A stretch of 64,000 nucleotides of DNA from Firmicutes bacterium HGW-Firmicutes-2. Its GTDB lineage: Bacteria > Bacillota > Clostridia > Lachnospirales > Vallitaleaceae. Within the stretch, counting starts at the first letter, position 1, and every line of letters starts with the position of its first letter. This document shows positions 45,191 to 54,730 of the stretch, one piece after another. Location: assembly GCA_002841495.1 (NCBI GenBank), contig PGZV01000004.1:1-64000 (forward strand), in the 5' to 3' direction. Under the pieces are notes generated by a model. It was not told the DNA's origin. It did not search any database and worked only from the letters and a program-made list of their open reading frames with translations. Position numbers and translations under genes: made by a program.

Positions 45191-46693
45191 ATGGTTAAAA
45201 ATGTAATAAAGATGGTTGATATTGATAAACGATTTCCGGGCGTACATGCATTAAAAGATTGTTCTTTTGAGCTAAACAAAGGTGAAGTACATGCACTCAT
45301 AGGAGAAAATGGTGCAGGTAAATCAACGCTTATGAAAATACTGACCGGTGTTTACGATAAAAATGGCGGAGCAATTTATTATAAGGGAAAAGAAGTTGAA
45401 ATTAATTCACCTAAAGCGGCTCAAGAACTGGGTATCAGCATTATTCATCAAGAATTAAATCTCATGCCGGATTTAACAGTGGCAGAAAATATTTATATCG
45501 GACGAGAACCAATGAGATTTAAAGGCATATTCTGTGACAGTTTATTGCAAAACAAGATGGCTAAAGAATTACTAGACAATATGAATGTCAAGATTGAACC
45601 GACAGTGAAAGTTGAGCAATTAACCGTCGCACAACAGCAAATGATTGAAATCGCAAAAGCACTCTCTTTTAATTCAGAAGTCCTGATTATGGACGAACCA
45701 ACTGCAGCGTTAACCGAATCAGAGATTGATGAACTTTTTCGAATCATTCAAGAGTTAAAAGCCAAAGGTGTTGGAATTGTCTATATTTCCCATCGTATGG
45801 AAGAATTGAAGAAGATTTGTGATCGTGTAACGGTGATGCGAGATGGTGAATATGTCGGAATGAAAAATATGAATGAAGTGACAATTGATGAAATCATTAA
45901 AATGATGGTTGGACGTGAGATTTACGAAGGGGTACATGATTTAGAACGTCATCAAAATCATGAAGTTGTTCTTGAAGTCAAGCATTTAACAAGCGGGAAA
46001 AAAGTAAAAGATGTAAGCTTCCAACTTAGAAAAGGAGAAATCCTTGGTTTTGCAGGGCTCATGGGAGCGGGTCGTACAGAAGTCGCCAGATGCCTTTTTG
46101 GGGCAGACCCAAAAGATAGTGGTGAGATTTACATTAATGGACAGAAAGTTCATATTCGATCACCAAAGGATGCAGTAGCAAATGGTATCGGATACTTATC
46201 AGAAGACAGAAAACGGTATGGACTTGTTCTCGGATTAGATGTCAATACGAATATTGCTATGGCGACGATGCCAAAATTTAGTAATCGACTTGGCTTTTTG
46301 AAAGAAGATCAAGAAAAAGTGAACGCAACAAAGTACATCGACACATTATCGATTAAGACCCCAAGTGGAAAACAGTTGGTGCAAAATCTTTCTGGCGGGA
46401 ATCAGCAAAAAGTGGTTATAGGAAAATGGTTGACAAGAAACTGTGATATCTTGATTTTTGATGAACCGACACGAGGCATTGATGTTGGCGCCAAGAGTGA
46501 AATCTATAAACTTCTGAATGAATTAGCCGATCAAGGCATGTCAATTATTATGATTTCATCAGAATTACCGGAAGTTCTTCGTATGAGCCATCGCATTATG
46601 GTGATGTGTGAAGGGAAGATTACCGGAGAACTATCGCGGAATATAGCAACACAAGAACGTATTATGACATGTGCAACGGATCGTACGGCATAG
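45191..46693 (+). CDS. CUT2 sugar ABC ATPase, probably for L-fucose
   Basis: RbsA-type double ATPase, 500 residues. First half: [29 protein letters not shown]. Second half: [29 protein letters not shown]. Both halves keep Walker motifs. TTGGAGGTGAAG is the ribosome binding site. It heads an operon with one permease, a binding protein, fucI and a kinase, so fucose is the likely substrate. Confidence 0.9.
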   Translation: MVKNVIKMVDIDKRFPGVHALKDCSFELNKGEVHALIGENGAGKSTLMKILTGVYDKNGGAIYYKGKEVEINSPKAAQELGISIIHQELNLMPDLTVAENIYIGREPMRFKGIFCDSLLQNKMAKELLDNMNVKIEPTVKVEQLTVAQQQMIEIAKALSFNSEVLIMDEPTAALTESEIDELFRIIQELKAKGVGIVYISHRMEELKKICDRVTVMRDGEYVGMKNMNEVTIDEIIKMMVGREIYEGVHDLERHQNHEVVLEVKHLTSGKKVKDVSFQLRKGEILGFAGLMGAGRTEVARCLFGADPKDSGEIYINGQKVHIRSPKDAVANGIGYLSEDRKRYGLVLGLDVNTNIAMATMPKFSNRLGFLKEDQEKVNATKYIDTLSIKTPSGKQLVQNLSGGNQQKVVIGKWLTRNCDILIFDEPTRGIDVGAKSEIYKLLNELADQGMSIIMISSELPEVLRMSHRIMVMCEGKITGELSRNIATQERIMTCATDRTA

Positions 46694-46706
46694 AATGGAG
46701 GATAGA

Positions 46707-47696
46707 ATGGAACATATTATAGCGGATATAAGCACCACCAAAAAGAAAAACTTATTCAAATCAGGTGCAGCACAAAAATTATTAGCACTAGGAGCGTTAG
46801 TATTACTTATTTTGTTTTTCACACTGGCTTCGCCGGTTTTCATGACAAGCTCAAACCTGATTAGTATATTATTGGCGACTGCAGTTAACGGTGTCTTAGC
46901 AGTTGGTGTAACATTTGTAATTATAACAGGTGGTATTGATCTTTCTATTGGTACAGGGATGACCTTTGCATCGGTGATGACAGGCGTAGCCATTACTTTT
47001 CTAGGCTTACCGATTTTCGTTGGGGTATTCGTCGGCATACTTACCGGAGCTTTCATTGGCTTCATAAATGGCATTAATGTGGCTAAGCTTAAGATTCCTG
47101 CATTCATTGCAACACTTGGAATGATGATGATTACAAAAGGCTTATCTCTTGTGATTTCAGGTGCAAAACCCATATATTTTATGGACACACCTGAGTTTGC
47201 AAATATTTCAAAAGCAACAGTTTTAGGTATTCCATCAGGCGTTATTATTTTCTTTCTTGCAGCTGTCCTCGCACATATTATATTAAACAAGACGATTATT
47301 GGACGGTTTAATTTTGCAATAGGTAGTAATCTACAAGCGACACGCTTATCAGGCATCAATACAGAAAGATGGCTCATTATTATTCATAGTTTAACCGGCG
47401 CTTTTGTTGGTCTTGCAGGCGTCCTTATGGCAGCAAGGTTAAACTCAGCACAGCCTGCACTTGGACAAGGATATGAGCTTGACGCTATTGCAGCGGTTGT
47501 CATTGGTGGAACGTCACTGAGCGGTGGAAAAGGAACAATATCCGGGACAGTCATCGGAGCCTTTATAATGAGTGTTTTACTCAATGGATTACGGATCATG
47601 TCGGTACCACAAGAATGGCAAACAGTATTAACTGGCGTTATTGTGATTGTAGCAGTTTTCGTTGATATCTATCGACGCAACAAACAATCAATATGA
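46707..47696 (+). CDS. CUT2 sugar ABC permease, probably for L-fucose
   Basis: RbsC-type permease, 329 residues from ATG 46707 (GGAGG at 46697-46701). Motif TGGIDLSIGTGM, then GFINGINVAKLKIPAFIATLG and GGTSLSGGKGT. Only one permease gene is present, so it probably forms a homodimer, unlike the two-permease rhamnose system. Confidence 0.9.
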   Translation: MEHIIADISTTKKKNLFKSGAAQKLLALGALVLLILFFTLASPVFMTSSNLISILLATAVNGVLAVGVTFVIITGGIDLSIGTGMTFASVMTGVAITFLGLPIFVGVFVGILTGAFIGFINGINVAKLKIPAFIATLGMMMITKGLSLVISGAKPIYFMDTPEFANISKATVLGIPSGVIIFFLAAVLAHIILNKTIIGRFNFAIGSNLQATRLSGINTERWLIIIHSLTGAFVGLAGVLMAARLNSAQPALGQGYELDAIAAVVIGGTSLSGGKGTISGTVIGAFIMSVLLNGLRIMSVPQEWQTVLTGVIVIVAVFVDIYRRNKQSI

Positions 47697-47765
47697 TTTG
47701 TGACAAGTAATAACTTGTTCAAATAAATCAACTTCAACACGAAGAATAAGAGGAGGAAAAAAGGA

Positions 47766-48803
47766 ATGAAGAAAGTAATGAGTATGGTTATGGTTATGTT
47801 GTTATTAACGGTTCTTTTTTCAGGTTGTGGTAAGGAAGAACAAACAACAAGTGCAGGAGATGTAAGCGGGGGAAGTACAGAACAAACTGAGGTTGCAACA
47901 GGTGATACGACACCAGACACAGGCAAAGACGAGCCACTTTATATTCCGATTATCTCAAAAGGTTTTCAACATCAGTTTTGGCAAGCGGTTAAAAACGGAG
48001 CAGAACAAGCAGCCTATGAATATGGGGTAACGATTACCTTTGAAGGACCAGAAACAGAGGCAATGGTTGATAAGCAAATTGAAATGGTCGAGGCTGCATT
48101 AAGCAAAAATCCGAGTGCAATATGTCTTGCAGCATTAGATTCAAAAGCGCTAATACCTTTGATAGAAAGAGCGACAGCGGCAGGCATTCCGGTTATTGGC
48201 TTTGATTCAGGTGTTGACAGTGAACTCATTGCAGCAACAGCAGCAACAGATAATTATGCGGCATCTATGTATGCAGCAGATAAAATGGCAGAACTGATTG
48301 GTGAAAAAGGTAAAGTAGGAATGATCGTTCATGATCAAACATCAAAAACGGGTGTTGATCGCCGAGATGGTTTTAAAGATCGAATGGAAGACAAATATCC
48401 CAACATTGAGATTGTAGATATTCAATACGGAGATGGCGACCAATTAAAATCCACAGAAATAGCAAAAGCAATATTAACAGCAAATCCTGAACTAGATGGC
48501 TTTTTTGGATCAAATGAAGGCTCGATTATTGGTGTACTTAATGCCATTCGTGAGGTTGGTTTAGAAGGTAAAATTATTGCAGTGGGTTATGACTCAGGAA
48601 AAGCGCAAATGGATGCAGTACGTGAAGGCATTATTAGTGGTTCAATATCTCAAGATCCAATAGGGATAGGATATAAAGCGGTTGAAGCTGCTGTTAAAGC
48701 GGCTAGAGGCGAAACACTAGAAAAGAACATTGACACAGGATTTGTCTGGTATGATGCAAGTAATATTAATGACGAAGACGTGTTCCCGGTTCTTTACGAA
48801 TAA
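47766..48803 (+). CDS. Sugar-binding lipoprotein, probably for L-fucose
   Basis: 345-residue binding protein with lipobox FSGC (Cys 21), a Ser/Thr/Gly-rich linker to about 55, and a RbsB-type core (IPIISKGFQHQFWQAVKNGAEQAA, CLAALDSKAL, GFDSGVDSE, GYDSGKAQMDA). AGGAGGAAAAAAGG precedes the ATG. It resembles the membrane-anchored sensor at 44.1 kb, suggesting both bind the same sugar. Confidence 0.9.
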   Translation: MKKVMSMVMVMLLLTVLFSGCGKEEQTTSAGDVSGGSTEQTEVATGDTTPDTGKDEPLYIPIISKGFQHQFWQAVKNGAEQAAYEYGVTITFEGPETEAMVDKQIEMVEAALSKNPSAICLAALDSKALIPLIERATAAGIPVIGFDSGVDSELIAATAATDNYAASMYAADKMAELIGEKGKVGMIVHDQTSKTGVDRRDGFKDRMEDKYPNIEIVDIQYGDGDQLKSTEIAKAILTANPELDGFFGSNEGSIIGVLNAIREVGLEGKIIAVGYDSGKAQMDAVREGIISGSISQDPIGIGYKAVEAAVKAARGETLEKNIDTGFVWYDASNINDEDVFPVLYE

Positions 48804-48825
48804 ATCTACTAAATATTGAAAAATC

Positions 48826-48866
48826 AAGCACAACACCCACTTGCAAGTCAAGCGTGTGTTGTGCTT
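48826..48866 (+). other. Intercistronic hairpin between binding protein and fucI
   Basis: Perfect outer arms AAGCACAACAC and GTGTTGTGCTT plus a four-base inner stem. No T-run follows, so it is likely to stabilise or process the upstream binding-protein mRNA rather than terminate. Confidence 0.5.
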
Positions 48867-48891
48867 AGAGCATAAGAAGGAGGCAAATAAA

Positions 48892-50679
48892 ATGAAAAAC
48901 GAATTCAGATTAAATGTAAGCTTACCAAAAGTAGGTATCCGTCCAACCATTGATGGACGTCGCCGAGGTGTTCGAGAATCCTTAGAAGATCAAACCATGA
49001 CCATGGCTAAAAATGCTGCAAAATTTATCGAAGAAAATATAAGACATGCTAGTGGTGAACCGGTAGAATGTGTTATTGCAGATACAACAATCGGTGGCGT
49101 GGCTGAAGCGGCAGCCTGTGAAGAAAAATTCCAACGTGAAGGTGTTGGCCTTTCACTAACGCTAACACCAAGTTGGTGCTATGGCATGGAAACAATTGAT
49201 ATGAATGGGATGCGCCCTAAAGCAATATGGGGGTTTAATGGAACAGAACGTCCTGGAGCAGTATATTTAGCAGCAGCAGCAGCAGGACATGACCAATTGG
49301 GTCTTCCAGTATTTACCATCTATGGTCAAGATGTTCAAGATGGAAAGGATGAAACGATTCCAGAAGATGTAAAGCGTAAAATACTACTTTTTGTAAAATC
49401 AGGCATAGCTGTTGCAACGATGAAAGATAAGGCATATTTGTCTGTGGGTACCGTATCAATGGGTATAGCTGGATCAGTCGTTGACGTTAACTTTTTTAAT
49501 GACTATTTAGGTATGCGTAATGAATACGTAGATATGTGCGAGATTACGCGACGTATTCAAGAAAAAATATATGATGAAGAGGAATATACAAAAGCACTAG
49601 TTTGGGTAAAAGAAAATTGTAAAGAAGGTCCGGATTATAATAAAAATCCTTGGAATCGTCAAGACCTTGATGCTTATTGGGAGTATGTGGTCAAGATGAC
49701 CATTATATTTAGAGACCTTATGGTTGGAAACCCGAAACTCAAGGAGCTTGGATTTGTAGAAGAAGCGGCTGGTCATCATGCCATAGCAGCAGGTTTTCAA
49801 GGCCAAAGGCAGTGGACGGATTATTTGCCAAATGGTGATTTTTTAGAAACAATACTAAATTCATCCTTTGACTGGAACGGTATTCGTGAGGCATTTGTAG
49901 TCGCTACAGAAAACGATAGTCTTAATGGCGCACCGATGCTGTTTGGTCATCTATTAACAGGTACAGCCCAAATATTCTCTGATGTAAGAACCTATTGGAG
50001 CCCGGAGGCTGTTAAACGTGTGACAGGTCATGAACTTACAGGTCTTGCAGAAAATGGTATTATTCATTTGATAAATAGTGGTTCAACAACTCTTGATGGA
50101 ACAGGGCAGCAAAGTGATGAAAAGGGACAGCCAATCATGAAACCCTATTGGGAGATTCAAGAAGAAGAGGTAAAACGCTGTCTGGATGCAACAAGATTCT
50201 GCCCGGCAAACAGTGAGTATTTCTGTGGCGGTGGATTCTCAACACGTTTTGTTACTAAAGAAAATATGCCGGTGACCATGTCTAGAATCAACATTATAAA
50301 GGGGCTTGGTCCGGTTCTACAGATTGCAGAAGGCTATACAGTCGAACTCGAGGATAACGTACATCAAATATTAGACCAAAGAACAGATCCGGCTTGGCCG
50401 ACAACATGGTTTGTACCTATTTTAACCGGTGAAGGTGCCTTTGAAAGTGTCTATTCAGTTATGAACACATGGGGTGCTAATCATGGCGCTATTAGTTACG
50501 GACATATAGGTGATCAACTTATTACACTGGCATCCATGTTAAGAATACCGGTAAGTATGCATAATGTTGATGCAAACCGTATCTTCAGACCGAAAGCATG
50601 GTGTGGATTCGGAACCAAAGATTTAGAGGGCGCAGACTTTAGAGCATGTCAATCCTACGGAGCTCTTTACAAAAAATAA
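48892..50679 (+). CDS. fucI: L-fucose isomerase
   Basis: Converts L-fucose to L-fuculose with Mn. 595 residues from ATG 48892 (AAGGAGG upstream; an in-frame ATG at 48841 lies inside the hairpin). Typical FucI features: [53 protein letters not shown] (catalytic Glu) and [12 protein letters not shown] (Asp ligand). Confidence 0.95.
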   Translation: MKNEFRLNVSLPKVGIRPTIDGRRRGVRESLEDQTMTMAKNAAKFIEENIRHASGEPVECVIADTTIGGVAEAAACEEKFQREGVGLSLTLTPSWCYGMETIDMNGMRPKAIWGFNGTERPGAVYLAAAAAGHDQLGLPVFTIYGQDVQDGKDETIPEDVKRKILLFVKSGIAVATMKDKAYLSVGTVSMGIAGSVVDVNFFNDYLGMRNEYVDMCEITRRIQEKIYDEEEYTKALVWVKENCKEGPDYNKNPWNRQDLDAYWEYVVKMTIIFRDLMVGNPKLKELGFVEEAAGHHAIAAGFQGQRQWTDYLPNGDFLETILNSSFDWNGIREAFVVATENDSLNGAPMLFGHLLTGTAQIFSDVRTYWSPEAVKRVTGHELTGLAENGIIHLINSGSTTLDGTGQQSDEKGQPIMKPYWEIQEEEVKRCLDATRFCPANSEYFCGGGFSTRFVTKENMPVTMSRINIIKGLGPVLQIAEGYTVELEDNVHQILDQRTDPAWPTTWFVPILTGEGAFESVYSVMNTWGANHGAISYGHIGDQLITLASMLRIPVSMHNVDANRIFRPKAWCGFGTKDLEGADFRACQSYGALYKK

Positions 50680-50697
50680 ACTTAGGGAGGTTCATTG

Positions 50698-52083
50698 ATG
50701 CAAGTTTTAGCCTTTGACTTAGGTGCAAGTAACGGACGTGCTATTGTTGGAGAGTACAACCGAGGGAAAATTGTGTTACATGAAGTCCATCGGTTTACCA
50801 ATAGTCCGGTGAAAATGAATAACCATCTGTATTGGGACTTTCCCCGTTTACTTTTTGAATTAAAAACGGCATTAATAAAATCCAAAAATCAAGGATATAA
50901 AATCCAAAGTATCGGGATAGATTCTTGGGGTGTGGATTATGGTGTACTGGATGTAGAAGGTGAGTTGATAGCAAATCCAATACACTATCGAGATGAACGA
51001 TGTGGTCAAGGTTTAGCCCTATTGTTAAAGAAGAAGAATGGGGTGTCACTAAAAAAAGAAACAGGCATGGATTGTGTGAGCTATAATACGATTAATCAGT
51101 TAATGGCAGATCGATATATCCAATGGAATCACGCAGACGCTATACTGAATATCCCAGACTTATTCAATTATTTTTTAACAGGTAAAAAGCTATCTGAATA
51201 CAGTATGGCAACAACAACACAACTTTTTGATTATAAAACTATGAATTGGAACAAATCATTGATTCAAGAGCTTGGCTTTAAAGCATCATTGTTTATGCCA
51301 ATCGTACAATCAGGCACTAACCTAGGATCTGTGAAGAATGAGATACTTAAAGAACTAGGTATTGAGACGCTGGAGGTTATCTCGGTGACAAGTCACGATA
51401 CGGCGCTGGCTTTACAAAGCTTACCGATGGAAGATGACTATTTGTTTATTGCCACCGGAACATGGATTATTGTCGGTGCCAAGCAAAAACAGATGACCAT
51501 GAATGAAAAGGTGATTGAATATGGACTGGCCAATGAAGGTGGATCCTATCCGTCAGTGAATCTTCTAAAGAATCATGTCGGACTTTGGATTCTACAAGAA
51601 TCAAAAAGATATTGGGAAAACAAGGGTATGAACATCGAGTTTGGCGAAATGGTTGATTTAGCAAAAAGCGCAGTCATTAGAAGTGAAATCGATATTAACG
51701 ATCCTCGATTTTTTGAGCCCGGAGAGATGCCAATCAAGGTTCAAGATTATTGCAAGGAAACAAAGCAGCAAGTGCCAAGTAGTATAGGTGAAATTGTACG
51801 TGTCATTGAAGAAAGTCTTGCAAAACAGATCGTCAAAACACTTACAGAAATTGAAGCGGCCATAGGAAAAAGTTATGATCGTGTTTGTATATTTGGCGGT
51901 GGCGTCCAAGATCAGTTATTGTGTCAGTTGATTAAAAAATACAGCAAAAAACAACTTGTTTTTGGTGTGAAAGAAGCAACAGCTCTAGGAAATATTACGG
52001 AACAACTTATAACTCTAGAAGCATTTACAAAGCAAGACCGCATAAAAGTTTTTGAAGAATCTTTTAACCCTCCTAAGTTTTGA
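50698..52083 (+). CDS. RhaB-type FGGY kinase, probably L-fuculokinase
   Basis: Phosphorylates a 6-deoxyketose at C1. Its motifs match the rhamnulokinase branch (DLGASNGRAIVGEY, GIDSWGVDYGV, SHDTALALQS, IFGGGVQDQLLCQ), not enterobacterial FucK. Because it directly follows fucI, fuculose is the likely substrate. It is a clear paralogue of the kinase at 23.4 kb. AGGGAGG lies seven bases before ATG 50698. One expected phosphate-loop difference is Asn in place of Ser (ASNGR versus ASSGR). Confidence 0.88.
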   Translation: MQVLAFDLGASNGRAIVGEYNRGKIVLHEVHRFTNSPVKMNNHLYWDFPRLLFELKTALIKSKNQGYKIQSIGIDSWGVDYGVLDVEGELIANPIHYRDERCGQGLALLLKKKNGVSLKKETGMDCVSYNTINQLMADRYIQWNHADAILNIPDLFNYFLTGKKLSEYSMATTTQLFDYKTMNWNKSLIQELGFKASLFMPIVQSGTNLGSVKNEILKELGIETLEVISVTSHDTALALQSLPMEDDYLFIATGTWIIVGAKQKQMTMNEKVIEYGLANEGGSYPSVNLLKNHVGLWILQESKRYWENKGMNIEFGEMVDLAKSAVIRSEIDINDPRFFEPGEMPIKVQDYCKETKQQVPSSIGEIVRVIEESLAKQIVKTLTEIEAAIGKSYDRVCIFGGGVQDQLLCQLIKKYSKKQLVFGVKEATALGNITEQLITLEAFTKQDRIKVFEESFNPPKF

Positions 52084-52101
52084 TATGCATACTGTGAACC
52101 A

Positions 52102-52130
52102 TTGACAAAACGGGTATTTACGACTATACT
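52102..52130 (+). promoter_or_regulatory. Promoter of the riboswitch-controlled gene
   Basis: TTGACA (52102-52107), 17-base spacer, TATACT (52125-52130). Confidence 0.75.
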
Positions 52131-52158
52131 TTACATAATAACTCAACAAAAAAAGTAA

Positions 52159-52240
52159 TCGATAAAGGCAAACCCAAGGAAATTTGGGGACGCAAAGCCA
52201 CGGGCCTTAAGGTAAAACAACCAAGGTAGCCGGGTTACCA
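52159..52240 (+). ncRNA. Class I cyclic-di-GMP riboswitch (GEMM-I)
   Basis: The conserved GEMM-I blocks are present in order: GGCAAACC (52167-52174), a short hairpin with a GAAA-type loop, GGGGACGCAAAGCC (52186-52199), the second stem CGGGCC ... and GGTAGCCGGGTTACC (52225-52239). A terminator hairpin follows 30 bases later, then the ribosome binding site of a secreted protein gene. The sense of control (on or off) depends on whether the aptamer and terminator compete, which cannot be settled by eye. Confidence 0.92.
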
Positions 52241-52268
52241 AATACTGAAAATACAGTATTCATGTATT

Positions 52269-52301
52269 AGCTCTGTTTGGCAATCCAACCAGAGCTTTTT
52301 T
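52269..52301 (+). terminator. Terminator in the riboswitch expression platform
   Basis: Arms AGCTCTG and CAGAGCT with an inner TTGG/CCAA stem and T-run 52296-52301, located between aptamer and gene. A second GCGCTCTGG just after could act in an alternative fold. Confidence 0.8.
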
Positions 52302-52346
52302 GCGCTCTGGGGATTAAAAAACAATCATTTTTAAGGAGGAAGCAAA

Positions 52347-53252
52347 ATGAAAAAATTTAACAAGGTATTAGCAATGCTTATGATTTTTGTATTGACATTC
52401 GGATTTTCAGCGGTATCCTATGCTGAAGATACAGACCTGACGGCGCCGGACAGTGAAGTCGAAGAAGAAGTGACTGAAGATGTAGATGATGAAGAAGTTG
52501 GTGACAAGGGAAGAGGTAAGAATAAAGAAATGAGAAATGCCTGGAAGCTTGAAAAGCAGCTCATTGAACAAGAGAAGGACCAACTTGAAGAACTTAAGGA
52601 TCAACTCGAAGAACAACTTGAGGCTTTAGAAGCAGAGCTTGAAACTGCTAAGGAAGCTGGCGACACAGCACTAATAGAAAGTCTAAGAGCTGAACTTGAA
52701 GCATTAAAAGTTGAAAAAGACACTTACACAATGGATATGAGAAATAAGCTGGCGCAAATGAAGCAGATTGCAAAAAGTAGGTATACAGATGAAGAATTGA
52801 GCCAGTTAAATGAAGTCTATAAAAGCTTCAATAATCTAAAAAACATGAGAACCATTCCGGTCGAGAACGTATTTTTCAAAAACAGAGACGTCAAGTTTGA
52901 TACACCTCCAGTTATTAAAGAAGGTAGAACGCTGATACCTGTTAGAGCCATTACAGAAGCTATGGGTGCTACCGTTACATGGAACAGTGAAGAGAAGCTT
53001 GTGACAATTGTAAAAGATGACAAAACAATTGTTTTTGATCTATTAAACAACATAACCTATGTCAACGATGTAGAAGTAGCTATTGATGTACCTGCCGGTG
53101 TAATGAATAATCGAACCATGGTGCCTTTAAGATTCATTGCAGAGAATCTAGGACTTAAGGTTGTATGGGATGAAGACACCCAAACAATTGAAGTTGATGA
53201 GGATAACGCAGAAGATGAAGTTGGTACAGATGATGCAACAGAAGAGAGTTAA
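52347..53252 (+). CDS. Secreted coiled-coil protein with copper-amine-oxidase-N (stalk) domain
   Basis: Signal peptide with cleavage after SYA (residue 26), an acidic region (about 30-50), a long coiled coil (about 65-165; heptad-like LEKQLIEQEKDQLEELKDQL), and a C-terminal Cu_amine_oxidN1 domain (about 185-285) with the repeated signature GRTLIPVRAITEAMGATV and NRTMVPLRFIAENLGLKV. The C-terminus is very acidic. Such domains are common on exported Firmicute proteins and are thought to bind the cell surface; they are not oxidases. The leader carries a c-di-GMP riboswitch, so the protein probably belongs to a surface attachment or motility switch. Confidence 0.88.
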   Translation: MKKFNKVLAMLMIFVLTFGFSAVSYAEDTDLTAPDSEVEEEVTEDVDDEEVGDKGRGKNKEMRNAWKLEKQLIEQEKDQLEELKDQLEEQLEALEAELETAKEAGDTALIESLRAELEALKVEKDTYTMDMRNKLAQMKQIAKSRYTDEELSQLNEVYKSFNNLKNMRTIPVENVFFKNRDVKFDTPPVIKEGRTLIPVRAITEAMGATVTWNSEEKLVTIVKDDKTIVFDLLNNITYVNDVEVAIDVPAGVMNNRTMVPLRFIAENLGLKVVWDEDTQTIEVDEDNAEDEVGTDDATEES

Positions 53253-53286
53253 GAAGTAGTCGATGACGATGATGCAATATAGTAGC

Positions 53287-53314
53287 AAAAAGGAGCTGAA
53301 TTCAGCTCCTTTTT
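53287..53314. terminator. Bidirectional terminator
   Basis: Perfect 28-base palindrome (14-base arms AAAAAGGAGCTGAA and its complement) with A-run on one side and T-run on the other, between two convergent genes. Confidence 0.88.
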
Positions 53315-53338
53315 ATTACGTTGTAATTGTCAATGTCG

Positions 53339-54208
53339 TTAACTTTGCGCCATTTTCACCAGATGCTGCACGGCTGTTTCAAGTGGGACGGGTTTACGTC
53401 CAATGATTTTTTCAAAGTCATTGCTAATAACTTCCAACTCATGGTTGCGAAAACCTTCTTGAATACCAAGAAGCAGCGGCATAAAGCTTTCCGGTACACC
53501 TGCTTTTAGCATGATTTCTTCATAAGTTTGATCATCCACTTGCAAAACTTCAATAGTTTTCCCTAGAACTTTACCAACTTCTTTAGATATTTCATCTTGT
53601 GTATGAAGGGTTCCACTTAACTCATAGATCATATTATTATGCTTTTCTCTTGCGACCAGAACAGTTGCGGCAGCTAGAGCATAGTCTTCTCGTAATGCCC
53701 ACCCGACTTTTCCGTCTTTTGCAGAGGTAACCCAAGGGGCTCCCGCTAATACACCTTGAACAGAAGAAACTTCATTTTCGAGATACCAGTTGTTTCTAAG
53801 TATCGTATAGTCTATACCTGAATTTATAATAGCTTCTTCACTTTTTTGATGTACTTCAGCTAAGAATAACTTCGATTGATCCGCATTAGCGACACTGGTA
53901 TAGACAATAAATTTCACTCCTGCTTTTTTTGCTGCTTCTATAGCATGAGCATGTTGCCTGATACGTGTAGCATTATCACCATCAGTTGAAATGATGAGCA
54001 GTCTTTCGATATCTTTAAAAGTATGAACCAGCATTTCCGGTTCATCGAAATCACCTTGTCTAACATCAACGCCTTTTTCTAAGTGGGATTGAGCCTTTTC
54101 AACCGTTCTTACACTGACTGCAATCTCTTTTGGATCGACCATACCCAGTAAAGCATCCATCACCAATGTTCCTAAATGTCCTGTTGCACCTGTAACCATG
54201 TACTTCAT
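53339..54208 (-). CDS. NmrA-type NAD(P)H-binding reductase, QorB-like
   Basis: Atypical short-chain dehydrogenase, 289 residues. NAD(P)-binding loop VTGATGHLG at residues 5-13; typical QorB/YtfG features include SVRTVEKA, VRQGDFDEPE, YTSVANAD and YTILRNNWYLEN. The classical YxxxK pair is not apparent. It is divergent from an HxlR-type regulator, exactly as qorB (ytfG) and ytfH are in E. coli, so quinone or other electrophile reduction is likely. GGAGGTAT precedes the ATG. Confidence 0.85.
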   Translation of the reverse strand: MKYMVTGATGHLGTLVMDALLGMVDPKEIAVSVRTVEKAQSHLEKGVDVRQGDFDEPEMLVHTFKDIERLLIISTDGDNATRIRQHAHAIEAAKKAGVKFIVYTSVANADQSKLFLAEVHQKSEEAIINSGIDYTILRNNWYLENEVSSVQGVLAGAPWVTSAKDGKVGWALREDYALAAATVLVAREKHNNMIYELSGTLHTQDEISKEVGKVLGKTIEVLQVDDQTYEEIMLKAGVPESFMPLLLGIQEGFRNHELEVISNDFEKIIGRKPVPLETAVQHLVKMAQS

Positions 54209-54260
54209 GATATACCTCCTTATATTGCTTGATATTTATTCTCATTTAACTTATAATATA

Positions 54261-54288
54261 ATTATAGCAGGTACAACATAAATAACAA
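54261..54288 (-). promoter_or_regulatory. Promoter of the QorB-like gene
   Basis: Minus strand TTGTTA (54288-54283), 16-base spacer, TATAAT (54266-54261). Confidence 0.55.
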
Positions 54289-54300
54289 GTACTGTCATTT

Positions 54301-54336
54301 ATGATTCATAGTATCATTTTTGATACTATGAATCAT
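54301..54336. promoter_or_regulatory. HxlR-type operator: long perfect inverted repeat
   Basis: Perfect 16-base arms (54301-54316 and 54321-54336) around TTTT, containing AGTATC and GATACT half-sites. It overlaps the -35 of the HxlR gene and lies 13 bases upstream of the -35 of the divergent reductase gene. Strong candidate for autoregulation and co-control. Confidence 0.75.
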
Positions 54337-54346
54337 ACAATTATAT
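54319..54346 (+). promoter_or_regulatory. Promoter of the HxlR-family gene
   Basis: TTGATA (54319-54324), 16-base spacer, TATATT (54341-54346); the -35 lies inside the inverted repeat. Confidence 0.5.
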
Positions 54347-54369
54347 TTTTATACTTTAAGGAGGTTCTC

Positions 54370-54708
54370 ATGACAAAATTAGAAGATTTATTCGGACGAT
54401 GTCCCTATGCAACCACTCAAAAAATATTATCTGGGAAATGGGCACTTATGTTACTTCATATATTAAACAATGAAACGTTGCGATTTAATGAAATTCAAAG
54501 AAGGATGCCGGAGATGACACAAACCACACTAACGAGACAGTTACGCTCCTTAGAAGAATATGGGTTAATTGAGCGCAAAGTATATGCGCAAATACCACCG
54601 AAAGTCGAATACAGCATGACGGACATTGGTGAAGAATTTGCAGTTGTCTTAAGAAGCATCGAGAATTTTGGGAATAAATATATCGAAGTTACAGTACCAA
54701 ACTCATAA
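54370..54708 (+). CDS. HxlR-family transcriptional regulator
   Basis: 112-residue winged-helix regulator. Family signature: CPYATTQKILSGKWALMLLHIL, LRFNEIQRRMPEMTQTTLTRQLRSLEEYGLI, PPKVEYSMTDIG. A Cys near residue 10 could be the redox or electrophile sensor, as in YodB/QorR-type members. AAGGAGG precedes ATG 54370; the longer in-frame ATG at 54301 falls in the operator palindrome and lacks such a site. Confidence 0.92.
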   Translation: MTKLEDLFGRCPYATTQKILSGKWALMLLHILNNETLRFNEIQRRMPEMTQTTLTRQLRSLEEYGLIERKVYAQIPPKVEYSMTDIGEEFAVVLRSIENFGNKYIEVTVPNS

Positions 54709-54730
54709 AATATCATGTAGGGTACCTCAC

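Noticed and set aside
46631-47377. 248-codon open frame on the minus strand
   Set aside because: It lies antisense to the well-supported CUT2 permease and ATPase genes, has no ribosome binding site, and its composition (Ile/Pro/Thr-rich) is that of a shadow of membrane-protein codons. The same holds for other antisense frames within transporter and pdu genes.
54301-54369. N-terminal extension of the HxlR regulator from ATG 54301
   Set aside because: The ATG lies within the operator palindrome and upstream of the predicted -10. AAGGAGG directly before ATG 54370 gives the normal family length.
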